Positions 13,201 to 44,910 of a stretch of 64,000 nucleotides of DNA are shown piece after piece. The position numbers were made by a program, and so were the translations under genes. Source of the stretch: Zeus faber (lineage: Eukaryota; Chordata; Actinopteri; Zeiformes; Zeidae); the NCBI GenBank assembly GCA_960531495.1, contig OY482849.1:33361236-33425235 (forward strand), written 5' to 3'. The notes under the pieces are model-generated. The model was not told where the DNA came from, did not search any database, and saw only the letters and a program-made list of their open reading frames with translations. The stretch's first letter is position 1, and every line of letters starts with the position of its first letter.

Positions 13201-16200
13201 ACATTAGCCGCTTTGTTTCACTTTAAACCCTTCACAAATATATGAAGAGGCCCCAAATACCCCCAGAGTAATGTTGAGTTCTCACTACCTCCTAATAATC
13301 CGTCTCCGGCGACAGCTGCCAATCTTTCAGGCGGCTGCGGCCATAACGGATAACTCTGTCCCTGGAAAGTGAAATGAAGTTATGAAAGCATTCCCTTGGA
13401 AAAGCTTACAGCAAAGGAAACCAAAACAAGAAAAACTGCCAACCAACCTGTGCAAACTGAGCGCTGCCCTCGTGTACGCTGTAGTCAGGAGTAGCACCTA
13501 AACCCTGTTTGGGCTGAAATAATGGAACCAGAAAATACTTTTAAATCATAATATCCTGATATCCAGATTCCCATGGATAAGCTATGTGACCTTTTCACTC
13601 CTCTCCAAATGGATAGGAACCGTTGGTACCTGGCTGGACGACCACTGAGCCGCAGCGATGGCCGTGCTGGCGACAGAGAGAGCGCTGGCTCGGCTTCCAT
13701 CAGGCTGCGCCGAGTCCCTTCAGGGGAGCAGAGGGATTTGTTTGAGATATTTAAAAATGGAGTCCATTTCGAAATCTACTGCGAGTAGATTGTTCCTTCT
13801 GTGAAATTGCAGCTTTCTTATGAAGTCATTAAGTGGTCCAATGGAACAAAAATAAAATCCTTCATAAAATGTATAAAGCTCGCCGTGTGCACCCAATGAA
13901 AAGACATTTCCAGCTGACTCTCACATTCAGAAAAGTGCTAATGCTATGAGGTGTTTCGGAGGCATGAGGTCCCAAGTTGGAAGCCCCAAGACTAGGCAAT
14001 GCATAAAACACCGGGCCGGTTTTCCCGGTCAACACCGAAAATAATGTCTCAACGCCAAAGTAAATATAATACTTATAGAACTCCAACTGCAGTCACTTAT
14101 CTTACTGATCCGAGAACCACTTCCAGTTCACCTGAGCAGAGCCGAGCTGTGGAAGCGAGGGTATAGCACGATAGGGACTCACTTCCTAGCGCTCTTGGCA
14201 TAATCCACACCGATCGTCTTTCCATCGAGTTTGAGCGGAGGCTGAAGGCTCTGAAGGATGGCGAGGAGCTGAGAAGCCTCCTACCAAAAGAAAAAAACAC
14301 AGGTTTAGTTACACACCTGTCCTTTCGCATAAAGTGCTGTGTTGTGATTGTATAATAATTATCACTTTGTACCAGTGGAGACGACAGCTGCACGAAGGCA
14401 AAGCCTCTGTTCTGTCCCGTTTGCTTGTCTTTGATGAGGCGGATGTTTCCCGTTGACAGGTTGGCATATGGCGCCAGCATATTCAAAATGGCGTCAATGG
14501 TTGAGAGTGGGGCAATATTTCTCAGAATGATGGCTGTAAATGGTCCACAAATGGCAGAACATTTAATCTCTGTGCTGCACAACGAGAACACCTCAATGCT
14601 TGGGTGCAAACGTGTGAGAAACTGCACTCACTGTCTCCATTGTAATCCCCAGATTGTTGAGCGTCAACATTCACATTGCTCGCTGCTGGACTCTCCCCCT
14701 CTGGATGAGGAAACATTCGATTTGATTATTTTGAAGCACATTAAACAAGACAATTAAAAGGGAACGGGATAAAGGGGGATAATACAAAAGTAAATGAATG
14801 GGAAAACCATAAACCGGCCATAGAGTGATATTTGGACCAACTGCAAACAGGGTGATGTTCGCAAAGTGTTTGTGAAGTAACCGATGAATACTTCGCTCCC
14901 GTGGCCTGCACACACGCACCCCACACAAAACTCAAAATGCGGTGCATTTTTATACGCTCGGAGTCACAACTCACCAACTTTGACTGCGCCACACCGGAAA
15001 CACTTCAGTCTCTTCCGGAAATTATACAGACCACACTGTAATAGACCAGTCAGTTTGTTTAGTTCATAGTTCAAATGAGCCATGTGATTGGTCTAAGTGT
15101 CATCACAGATTGACTCACAGCATTGCAAAGCCAGTTTTCGAACTTCTGTCTTCTGTTGCTGTAGTGCATGGCAACGTCCTTTCCGTGGATCACCAGCTTC
15201 TTCTGCAAAGCCAAAAAGCCACCAGTTATTTCGGCGTCGGGGATGCAAGGCCACGGGGGGCGGGTGAGGTCTTGCCACTACCCCACCCCACGGGTGAGCG
15301 CAGCCGGAACAGGGAGGATTGGCTAGGCTTACGCTCACTTAGGTCGAGTCCCTCAGGGAATAGCAGATCCGGGTTAAAGAGAGAGAGAGAGATCTGTGCA
15401 TGAGGGGATCGAGTGCCGAGAAGCCTCCCTCTGACTATATGATGTGTTTCGGACCGGAGTGCTGCCAGCTCGCCCCTGTCTCATTCCAGTCTTCGGATTT
15501 TAAACGGAGGAGAGTACGGAGTCGAGAGACTGAGCTGGAGCAGAGTGTGCTATGGAACCCTTAGGCATGAGAAGACTACTTGGGAATAGAAGGAGGTCTA
15601 TACACTCAGAGCCACATGCAAAACACTTTGCATTTCATGTCCCCTCCTCAAAGGATTCGTCCTAAGCTTATAAAATTACTCTGTGTAACCCAAGACGAAA
15701 TTTGCTTAATGCGGTACTCACTTGAACTGAACAGAACTAAACAGTGGAATGACTTCGGTCTGGTCTGCAGAGGCTACTTTAAACTTGGGCAAGTTCATAA
15801 TGTCAAAGATATCCTAAAAACACAGTTTTACATTACTGGAATAAGAAAAGGCCTTTGACTAAAATAGCAACAGCTGTCAGTTGTCTACATCATCCCCAAT
15901 AAGGTTAAAACATCTATGATCAGTGACCCATAGTATCTGCAATTTGGGGCTCTAATCTCCAAGACAAAAGCTAGACTTGGTGATTGTTGAGGCAACCTGA
16001 TTGGTCTCCATCCATCGGGTAGCATCTTGCAAGTGATAAAACTCCACGAAGGCGAAACCACGGCTTATACCTAGAGACAGCATTCAAATATAGACGGGAG
16101 GCGGGTTAGTTAGAATGCTTTGCCACAAAGTTCAACTGTCACAGTTGGCTGTACACTGCAAACTTAAACAGGGGAGGTTGCTTACAGGGGAAAGGGACTG

Positions 16201-17058
16201 GTGGCGGTAGCCTTTAGCACGGCATGTCTTCACAACAAATGCTGCAGGTACAATACATAGATCTACTGCCTTACCTGGCCGCGTCACCAAACCTCCTCTA
16301 TAAAAACACAGACAAATATCTAGAGGACCCAAAGGCTCCTGTGACAGTTTATGGGGTGTTCTGCAATGACAGCAATTAAGAGAGGCAGGGTGGCTTAGGA
16401 TGGCTCAGTGCATGTGTGGGCAGGAAGGCAGGAAGTCTCCTCTGAAGGGCAACACTAACCTGTCCTTTTCTTCATCAAGCGGATGTCCACCGGCTGCGGC
16501 CCCGGCAGGTGCTCGAGCGCTGCTCGGATCTGCGCGACAGGGCACAAGCCTTCAATTAGCCCCGTAGGGCTCGGTACCTTTTCAACACCGTGTACAGACC
16601 GAGTCTTCATCGTTCATCTTTTTGCCCCCCCACCCCCACGAATGAAGCGAGGGACCTACATCTTCTTCTGTGACGTGGAGGGAGAGGCCCCTGAGCATGA
16701 TGGTCTTGCTCTCCTCTTCCGACTCCATCTTATAGTCCTGGTCCAGGTAATCCCCGTCAAATTCGTTGTCCTCGTCGCTGTTGTGTCGCTTTCGCCCCCT
16801 CTGCACAAACAAAACGTTAAAAACAACACTGAGATGGTTCCGACCGTCTTGAAGGGGCGTGACGCGCACGCGCTCGGGTCCGCGCGCTGACCTCGGGACT
16901 TTCTCGGTCTCGGCATTCGTCGAAGCGCTCGCGCTCGTCGACCCAGCGGCGGTCGTAGTCCCTTTCCGAGTCCCTGCTTCGTCGCTCACGCCGCTCGGAC
17001 TCGTCTCTCCCTCCGTCCGAGCCGTAGCGTCCGCTGCGTTCACCGCGGCTGAGCCTGG

Positions 17059-17091
<33 letters not shown>

Positions 17092-17183
17092 TTCGATGGT
17101 AAAAGGGCGGCTCATAACAAAGGAACTGTGACACGACACAGACAAGTTTAAGACGGTGGCTCGCACCTTTTATCGGCTCCCAT
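10243..17183 (-). CDS. rbm5: RNA-binding motif protein 5, splicing regulator
   Basis: Encodes a nuclear splicing regulator of the RBM5/6/10 family. I assembled 24 coding exons (5' to 3'): 17183-17167, 17054-16892, 16800-16660, 16529-16460, 16070-15997, 15202-15119, 15035-14975, 14700-14632, 14533-14373, 14280-14183, 13717-13630, 13513-13448, 13361-13289, 13181-13075, 12962-12848, 12597-12506, 12410-12174, 12043-11894, 11666-11586, 11438-11259, 11115-11041, 10943-10840, 10720-10591, 10368-10243. The sum is 2,562 nt, 853 aa (human RBM5 is 815). Domains in order: Arg/Ser/Asp-rich N-terminus; RRM1 (about 90-165, SKTIMLRGL and RGFAFVEF); RanBP2-type zinc finger (about 178-198, WLCNACGLYNF); RRM2 (about 227-315, RGFAFVQL); OCRE with repeated YYY(D/N)P (about 470-520); C2H2 finger (about 683-706, [10 protein letters not shown]); G-patch (about 770-812); and a C-terminus ending [11 protein letters not shown]. 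That end matches RBM5 better than RBM10. An (Ala-Ala-Ser)x4 run follows OCRE. Divergent from emc3. Confidence 0.95.
12245..12295 (-). repeat. rbm5: 9-bp repeat encoding (AAS)n in rbm5
   Basis: Plus-strand GCTGCACTA is repeated four times inside an rbm5 exon. In the minus-strand frame it reads Ala-Ala-Ser repeats directly C-terminal to the OCRE domain. It is an in-frame coding minisatellite, so length changes in 9-bp steps would not disrupt the frame. Confidence 0.85.
17061..17090 (+). repeat. Poly-G (30 nt) at rbm5 splice acceptor
   Basis: Thirty consecutive G on the plus strand. In the rbm5 transcript this is C30, ending four nucleotides before the acceptor AG of the second coding exon. It serves as, or replaces, the polypyrimidine tract. 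Confidence 0.95.
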
Positions 17184-17690
17184 GGCTCCCAGCGTAGACT
17201 GCACAAGCGAGGTTCAGCAAATCTGTAAGAAAATCACATTTTTCATTGTAGACGCTTTCTAACTCTACGCTTTTATTGTTCTTTCCTTTCATGTCAAGTC
17301 TTTTGTGCCTTATGCAAAGCACTCTGAATTGCCCTTGTGTGTGAAATGTGCCAAATGACACAGTGAAGTGTCTTTCCGCTGGTAGAACCAAGGTATAACT
17401 CATCTTCGGACGAACGACAGTAAACGCGTCTCACCCCTAAAAGGCACCAACGCTGTGTTGACCCTCCACAACCAAACAGCTAGCATGGCGTGGCTAGCAG
17501 CTTTAGCCGGGCAGCCTCACGCTGAACAACCTCAACACCGCGTTGGTCCGCGTTTATAACTCACCTCTTTAAAGGCGCCGTGGCCGAGTAGCTCGATGAG
17601 GCTCGAATACAAAAATGATACGAGATGTTTGTGTTTTCGAATTCTCCGAGATTTGGGCAAATGTAGCACTGGCGTTAGCAACGCCCCCCC
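17167..17690 (-). promoter_or_regulatory. rbm5: rbm5 5' leader exons
   Basis: The start-codon exon spans 17222-17167 and is preceded by an acceptor (CTTACAG on the minus strand). A GT donor at 17564-17563 (GTGAG on minus) suggests a noncoding first exon beginning at about 17565 and extending toward 17,680. The interval 17,450-17,680 is richer in CpG than the flanks. The exact transcription start cannot be set from sequence alone. Confidence 0.5.
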
Positions 17691-18000
17691 CTCCACCGCC
17701 TATAGCATTCCCAGCATTCCTTGCGGCAGCCGGGGCGGGTTTTTTTTTTTTTTTTGTCGTTAATAAAAAAAATTTCTAAACAGTACAAACGACGTAACTT
17801 AAACGGTAAACAACAAAAAAAATCCAGTAAAAGTCTAAAAGAAATGTAATCAAATAAACACGACACGCACACCAATGGATATCTATGAAATTCAAAGTAA
17901 AAAAAAAAAAACCCCAAAAAACAATACATTTTTTAAACATGCTATTTCCACCCACCGCCACGGGGCGTCGCTGCAGCCCCGGTCAGCCCGTGACGCGGCG
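17690..18000. promoter_or_regulatory. Divergent rbm5/emc3 promoter interval
   Basis: The two genes are transcribed away from each other, with inferred first exons ending near 17,680 (rbm5) and starting near 18,000 (emc3). The core between them is a few hundred bases and includes a T13 run (17,741-17,754) and A-rich sequence flanked by CpG-rich DNA. This is a typical bidirectional housekeeping arrangement, inferred from geometry. I see no convincing TATA box. Confidence 0.5.
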
Positions 18001-18172
18001 GCTCCTCGGTCCGCTCTCGTCGGTTGGACCTCGGCTATGGCTGCAGCCGCGGATGCTACCAGTAGCAACGTTAGCTGGCGAGTGTTGTAGACGTCGGGGA
18101 GACCTCGGGAGACGGATCCGGTTTTCAGCTTCGTTTTACACCAGTCGCCGTTGCCAGATAAACTGCGGAGCG
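18000..18172 (+). other. emc3: emc3 5' noncoding exon (inferred)
   Basis: CpG-rich sequence ends in GAGCG followed by the consensus donor GTAAGT at 18,173. It would splice to the acceptor at 18,690, just 13 nt before the emc3 start codon. The 5' boundary is approximate. Confidence 0.5.
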
Positions 18173-18424
18173 GTAAGTCGACCCGCCTGCAGCCCGGAGC
18201 GTTGGGGCCAGCGAGCTAGCAGCTAGCTAACGTCTGCGCGTTCCGGCTAACCCGCCGCTGCGGGATGGTTGTGCTTGATAACGGCGAGTTGTTCAAGTAA
18301 ATCAGACACCGAGTGACGTGTGGTGCCGTCCGCTCACCGAGCATGAAAACCTCTGAGGATACAGTACCAGTAACTACCGTCCTTATTTAACCCAGTTAGC
18401 ATCTAAATGTAACGGGGCGCCCAT

Positions 18425-18531
18425 CCCTATGTATGTATGTATGTATGTATGTATGTATGTATGTATGTATGAATGATTGAGTGCGTATGTATGTATGTAT
18501 GTATGTATGTGTGATTGAGTGTATGTATACA
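18425..18531 (+). repeat. (ATGT)n microsatellite
   Basis: Perfect and slightly interrupted ATGT tetranucleotides in two blocks separated by GAATGATTGAGTGCGT. Lies in the inferred emc3 5' UTR intron. Confidence 0.9.
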
Positions 18532-18700
18532 TGTATTTTCATGAGTTACAGACCACAACGGAATGCGTTGAACCCCAACCCTTGTTCACTGAGGAGTGGT
18601 GTCAAAACCACGCTGTGATGACATTACTATCTGCAGGCGGGGATTCAAAAACCTATTTGCGCACCCTCTCTTGTCCCCCTTCCCCATCAGCCCGCTGTGA

Positions 18701-20567
<1,867 letters not shown>

Positions 20568-20717
20568 TGCCCTGTGCTGAGGGCCCCCGCCTCTGCTCGC
20601 TCCAGGGAGTGGGTCGGGGGGGGGGGTTACGGCGTATAACATAGCGATGGCATTAGTCCCTTCACTGTATGCAAAGTTTACATGAAGTAAGTATTGCTTT
20701 ATTATTTCACGTATTGC

Positions 20718-20756
<39 letters not shown>

Positions 20757-20853
20757 TTTTTTTTTTTTAACAAATACAAAACAAATTGGGAAACATGTAC
20801 TTTTGCTTATTAAACTGCTTTATCAGTAACTTGTGATTATATGCTGTCGACTT
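20568..20853 (+). other. emc3: emc3 3' UTR with poly(A) signal
   Basis: Follows the emc3 stop codon. Holds a (TTA)n-T run (20,709-20,769) and an ATTAAA hexamer at 20,809-20,814, the likely polyadenylation signal. Confidence 0.6.
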
Positions 20854-20857
20854 TTAA

Positions 20858-22494
20858 AGGGGACCTGTTATGCTCCTTTTTACACCAGTTAATAGAAGTC
20901 TCTGAGGTCCCCAAAACATGTTTGTGAAGTTTTTTTTTTTTTTTTTTTTTTTTTTGCGCTGAAAATACCACCCAGATGATGCGTCCTAACATGCCCCTAT
21001 ATCATCCTGTTCCCAAACGGCTTGTCCGGGGCCCCAAGTTCGATGAGCCAACGGGGTTTGAGCGTGGCTTCTAGGTTTCGTTGTATTTACTCCGTAACCT
21101 TCGCTGATTTCACCCCAGCGGTCCACTAGACTGAGGGGAGAAATAATCAGCCCAGGTGCTGACTCTTCACTCATACTACATCGACAAGGCCCCGTTTAAA
21201 AGTTTGTTTCTGACTTCCGTTGCCGTGCTCCAGCCTTGTGGGAGACACCGACACCTCACCGCGATGCACCGGGACCCTCGGATGCAGGGATTTTTTTGTT
21301 TGTTTGTTTGTTTGTTTCATACGTAAACGTCGGAAAATTAAAAAAAATAAATAAATACATTTCACAAATTTTTCAGGCAGGATCACGATCCATGATCGTG
21401 TCGTGATTCTTTTTCATGTTGGTTTTTGCGAGTGACTGAATAGTACAACCTAACCTTCCTCATTTAAAAAAATAAAGCCCTTCAAGGTAACAACCTAAAA
21501 GACATATTTTTTTTGCTATTACTGGTTTATTTGTGTGTCTCTAAGGAAAGCACGTAACGTGGCTTCATTTGATGGCTCCTTTGTCACTGTCGGTGTAAGT
21601 TGCACCAGTCGGACCAATACACACAGTCTCACCGTGCTCGGCTCTTAATGCTATGACCAAAGTGAGAGGTTTCTGCATTGTATTCAACAAAAACGTGACG
21701 GGACCATCCTCTCACTCTGTCTTGTATTCATTTACCAAAAGAAAAAGACACCAGCTCTCAGACGGGAGCTGGCTCCCATCGTAGAAGCCGCCAGAGCCGA
21801 TTCGTTCGCGACCGACATCACTTTCTGTTTCCCCCGTTTCTTCAAACAAAACAAGTAGAAATAGTGTTTTATCTTACATTGTGTTTTTTATTTCCGTTTA
21901 CTAATTGAACAAAATAAAAAATAAAATCCTGTGCCCCCTCCCCGCTGTCCGTGTGCTCCGTATATATGTTCCGTGTCCTTTTTTTAAATTTTTTTTTTTC
22001 TGCCGCCGGATTCCTGATGTACAAATCACGGACGAGAAAATAGTGTGTTTTAGGGTTTGGATGCATGCACGAGCCATAACCTGCGACTGACGGAACGTGC
22101 GCCGTGGCACGATGCCGACGATCTCTCCGTAAAGGCAGATCGTCATTGTCGACATTATCATCGTTCACGATCTGATAACGTCATATCGCACACCCCTGCC
22201 TCCGCAGTACAAAGACACGCTTTTTTTTAAATTTTGTTTTGTTTTTTTATGCGTTTTCTTTGGAGGAACACACAGTGGGCCGCGCGCCGCAGCCTACCGG
22301 TAGAAGGAAACACACATTTGGTATTAATTCCTCTTTCTTGTAAAAGATTTGTTTGAGTTGCTCAGATGCGGGAGTGGTTCTAATTCCCTTGAAGTGTGTG
22401 TTAGTGTGTGTGTGTGTGTGTTAGTAGACCCGTCAGAGACGCAAATGTATGTGCACAAGCACTGAGAGACTGAGCTTTGCATAATAGGTCCCCT
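20858..22494. mobile_element. TTAA-flanked DNA transposon, non-autonomous
   Basis: The left terminus AGGGGACCTGTTATGC (20,858-20,873) and the right terminus GCATAATAGGTCCCCT (22,479-22,494) are inverted repeats matching at 15 of 16 positions. Each is bordered outside by TTAA (20,854-20,857 and 22,495-22,498), the target duplication typical of piggyBac and Kolobok elements. The 1.6-kb interior has no transposase-like frame and contains several T/A homopolymers and a (TTTG)n run, so the element is either non-autonomous or has acquired other insertions. Confidence 0.75.
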
Positions 22495-22498
22495 TTAA

Positions 22499-23663
22499 AA
22501 TGTCATTGGATAATGAACGCTAACAAATGTTTGCTTTTTCTGTTCTTGCAGTCCGTTGGTATAGCGACCTTCATAATCAGTGTGTGTTCTTGTGTAGAAG
22601 GACACAGTCAGTACATTTCTGTTTTTTTTTTTGTTTTTTTTTTTCCAAAACTGTGTGAAATGTGTTAAACTTATTGCACTTTCACAATTCTGACCAGTAG
22701 TTTGTTTCAGTCGATATAGAAAGGTCAGCTGCTTCATGTTTGTTCCTTTGGACCTAGATTCAAAATTAGGTATGTCAAAAACATTCGCTGTATAGTTTTA
22801 ATTTTAGTGGTTTGTTTTTCCCCATTATATATTTATTTAGACTAATAATTTTGTAACTATTCCCTGTGTTTTGTATAAAGCCGTTTTGACTATATAAGCA
22901 GTTTGGTTTATTTTTATGTTGGCATTTTTTATTTGGATGTGAATATTCTGTTGCGCAATTACAAAAATATCCTAAATATAACTGCAGGCAGCAATACGTG
23001 GCGTCCAGGGCAGTCGGGCCCTTGTTAAATTGGGACCCTAGAAGTTGATTCATTCTGGCCTGGTGAGGTCAGAGCCACTGCGTGTAGGGTTTCCACCTCC
23101 AATGTGGAACAATAAGGGACACCTTGCCAGCGGCCCCACGCCCGGGGGGACACATCGAGTGGGCGCCTGGGGGCCCTTGACGCCTCAATTTCAAAGTGCT
23201 CTGCTGCTCTCAACATGAATGTGAAGGAAATAAAGAGTCAATAAGAGTGAAGCACAGCTGAGTCAGTTATATTAAGGATTAAAACATCAGATCATAGACG
23301 TTGGCAAAACGTTTGCTCTGTCAAAATAAACTATTTGGAAGAAGCGAGAAGCCGTTGATAAAGTGGGAAATAGCAAATGACCCGGTAGACACAGAGACCA
23401 CTGTGGTGGACGACTGAACAGTACATTTACTTGTCAAAAGAATAATTTTGTTTTTTACTGATCAGAACAACTGCTCCAACACATTGAAATAAAGATCAAC
23501 CTGGGAAACGTGGAGAGGAGATAATTGCTCATGAATCGAGGTCATGTGCTGGTTCAACGTACATGAAAGTCATCTTAACCTTGGGTCCAACGCCTTTCAG
23601 GAAGGCTGGGGAGGCCTGGCCTTTGAAAGAGCAATTTCCACCAAGGGGGTTATTGGTGAAATT
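22499..23663. other. Intergenic sequence between emc3 and usp4
   Basis: AT-rich, no gene recognised. The block at 22,980-23,220 resembles degenerate interspersed repeat sequence but I cannot name a family. Confidence 0.4.
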
Positions 23664-23876
23664 ACATTTACATTTAGTCATTTATCAGACGCTTTTATCC
23701 AAAGCGACTTACAATTGTTCAAACACCGACGGACGCAGCCATCAGGAGCAATAAGGGGTTAAGTGTCTTGCTCAAGGACACTACAGCATGCTAGCAGGAG
23801 GAGCCTGGGATCCAACCAGCAACCTTTAGATCACTAGACCACCAGCTCTACCTCCTGAGCTACCATCCCCAGCTAA
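23664..23876 (-). mobile_element. tRNA-derived SINE with L2-type tail
   Basis: On the minus strand the element begins at about 23,876 with a tRNA-like head: GGGGATGGTAGCTCAGGAGG, where TAGCTCAGGAGGTAGAGC is an A-box-like stretch, followed by a degenerate B box (GGTTGCTGGTTGGATCCC). Next comes a central TTGAGCAAGACACTTAACCC, and it ends with the GTCGCTTTGGATAAAAGCGT / AAATGACTAAATGTAAATG tail. The tail is shared with the L2 LINE at 57,187, which is expected if that LINE's reverse transcriptase mobilises the SINE. The element looks full length, of the vertebrate V-SINE type. Confidence 0.82.
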
Positions 23877-24261
23877 ATTCCTCTCACAAGTGTCAACTCA
23901 TGAAACTCTTTTGGTTTGATTATTTCTGGTGCCATTCCAAGCAGGTGAAAACCGTGTCGGCCTTAGAGGAGGGTGTGCACGGAAACACAGGACAAATGGC
24001 GTCCCCTCTTGATTCAGTAAGGAGCGGCGCATCTTATTTTCCAATACAGGACGATCCCGTATGATGAGGGAGGGGTGGCAACGCTAGCTGCGCTTTGTTT
24101 CATCCAATTGTCTTCTGGTAAAACTTCAACCTCATCCCTTTCAAACAAAATAAAGAGGAACAAGAGTAAAACCTGTCACTGTGTCATTTCATGTGGTCCT
24201 TGTTACAACCAACCACAATCCAGGAAGACAAAACGTCAGTACGGATTCCTCCATTGCAGCG

Positions 24262-24660
24262 TGCGTCTGCGTGGCGCCATCTTGGTGAGGTCGTGATTGT
24301 CGATCACAAACTTCATCCACAATACTGAACCGACCTGGATCAAACTTGGAAGACGGCATGCCGGAACTGCCCCGAATAAACATTGTCTTCAATTTGTCTG
24401 TGGATTCGTCAGATCCATGACATCCATAAGGTTCTCACGTCAGTTATACCTACACTACCGCCATCTTGGTGAGGTTCCAGTTGTTGACGAATCACGAGAC
24501 TACAATGCGTGCGGGCACATCGCAGCCAATTTAAAGAAACTCGTTTGTTTGCAACATAATCCCGCAACAACGCAGCGATCTGGATCAAACTTGGCAGATG
24601 GCATGTCGGCCCTGCCCCCGACACGCATTTTGTCGGCCTGGTCTGTGAGTGTGGGGGGCG
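24262..24660. repeat. Two-unit tandem duplication of about 195 bp
   Basis: CGCCATCTTGGTGAGGT occurs at about 24,268 and 24,461. Each is followed by similar spacing and then GATCAAACTTGG(A/C)AGA(C/T)GGCATG and a CTGCCCC end. The two units have diverged by substitutions. The family is unknown. It ends close to a GC-rich hairpin (24,681-24,712). Confidence 0.65.
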
Positions 24661-24713
24661 ACCCGTGACATTGACAACAACAGGGACCCCGGCTCCTCGG
24701 GGCCTGGACCCTA

Positions 24714-24821
<108 letters not shown>

Positions 24822-24962
24822 TGAATACTCGGATTCAGGCCATCAGGAAAATAAAAAAAGCATGACTGGCGCCGGGAGATAAAGTTGAACTCTAAACGAC
24901 GAAGCCGGAATGTCCGAGCTCCGCGGCGCCAGTGAACGCAGCACTAGCGTACCGTTCGAAAG

Positions 24963-25520
24963 GCACCGCCCCGCCCCGCCCCGCCGTGCCGTGCCGCCCG
25001 CCCCGCCGTCCCGCCCCGCCCCTCCGCCCCGCCGCCCCGCCGCCCCGCCGCCCCGCCGTGCCGTGCCGCCCGCCCCGCCGCCCCGCCGTCCCGCCCCGCC
25101 GTCCCGCCGTCCCGCCCCGCCCCGCCGCCCCGCCCCGCCCCGCCCCGCCGCCCGCCCCGCCCCGCCCCGCCGCGCCCCGCCCCGCCCCGCCGCCCCGCCG
25201 CGCCCCGCCGCGCCCCGCCCCGCCGTGCCGTGCCGCCGCCCCGCCGCGCCCCGCCCCGCCGCCCCGCCCCGCCCCGCCCCGCCGCCCCGCCCCGCCGTGC
25301 CGCCGCCCCGCCGCCCGCCCCGCCGCCCCGCCGCGCCCCGCCCCGCCGCCCCGCCCCGCCGCCCCGCCCCGCCGTGCCGTGCCGCCGCCCCGCCCCGCCG
25401 CCCCGCCCCGCCCCGCCCCGCCCCGCCGCCCCGCCCCGCCCCGCCCCGCCGCCCCGCCCCGCCGCCCCGCCCCGCCCCGCCGCCCCGCCCCGCCGTGCCG
25501 TGCCGCCGCCCCGCCGCGCG
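24963..25520. repeat. GC-only CCGCC/CCCCG satellite upstream of usp4
   Basis: About 560 bp composed almost wholly of CCGCCCCGCC-type units with recurrent CCGTGCCGTGCCG blocks. It ends about 125 bp upstream of the usp4 start codon, so it lies in the promoter or 5' UTR. The long open frames on both strands (Pro/Ala/Arg one way, Gly/Ala/Arg the other) are compositional artefacts. The plus strand is C-rich and the complement G-rich, with G-runs capable of quadruplex or R-loop structure (inference). Confidence 0.95.
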
Positions 25521-25647
25521 AGGGCCCCCTCCGCGGCCCCGAGCGCGCGCGCGTCCCTAGCCCGCGAAGAAGAGCGCGGCTCCGGGGAGCGCGCGCCGCT
25601 CAGCCTCTCGGGCGCGTTCACGACGCCGGTACTACATTCGCTGCATG

Positions 25648-43997
<18,350 letters not shown>

Positions 43998-44866
43998 GCA
44001 CTGATACTGACCACTGAAGCCCCCATGGCCACTGGTAGACACTCGGACGCACACACCAAGCTACTTCAGTGACAAAAGACTCGGCAGAGTCAACACGATT
44101 GCCCCCCCCCCCCCCCCCCCCCCCCCGTGATCGTTTTAATTTCTGTTTCACATTTTATCAAATAGAGCCAAAAGCCTTGTCAAAGAAGGGCGACCCAGAA
44201 AGGCCCGTCCCCGGAGTCGTTGGCTTTACCCGGTTCTCTTCCCGGTCCGTAACGTAACGTAACGGGGGGGGGGGGGGCGGCGGGGTCATGAAAGGCTGTG
44301 TTTTCTCTCACTGGACAAACAGAATGTTAGGAAAGTCCTCAAATGCATCAGTGCAAGAACACGCGAGAAAATAAGCCAAATGCACGTTCTGTTTCAACCA
44401 AAGCGTTGTACATGAAGCAAAATGTACCTTTAGATACCATCTGGGCGAGGGGTCACTATAGGAACGCCCCTTGTTTTTATCTGATTCTCTGATGCGGAGC
44501 TCGGTTCTAGCATCGTGGTACGCACGTGCTGTGGCCCGTGGCAAGTTTGGATTGTGGATCCATGTTTTGCTTCTGTATGTTGTACCAGCTGCGAATGAAC
44601 CCATTTAAGGAGAAAAAAAAAAAAAATAACAACTCAAAATCACTGCTGGTATTCTCATTGCCACATATCCACCTTGGCGTGGCCATTGGGGTTTGTTTAG
44701 CAATCATTGCCATGCGAGCGGGTGTGTTGTTTCAAGGTTTGTCTCAAGGCCTTGACAGTCGGCGAGGCAGGAAGTGTTGCGTCATTGCTCTGGTTGGACC
44801 ATCCCTTCTCGCCGAGGCGCAGCTTTCTGCCGCTGTCGTCTCTCTCTCTCTCTCTCCCGGAAACTT

Positions 44867-44910
<44 letters not shown>

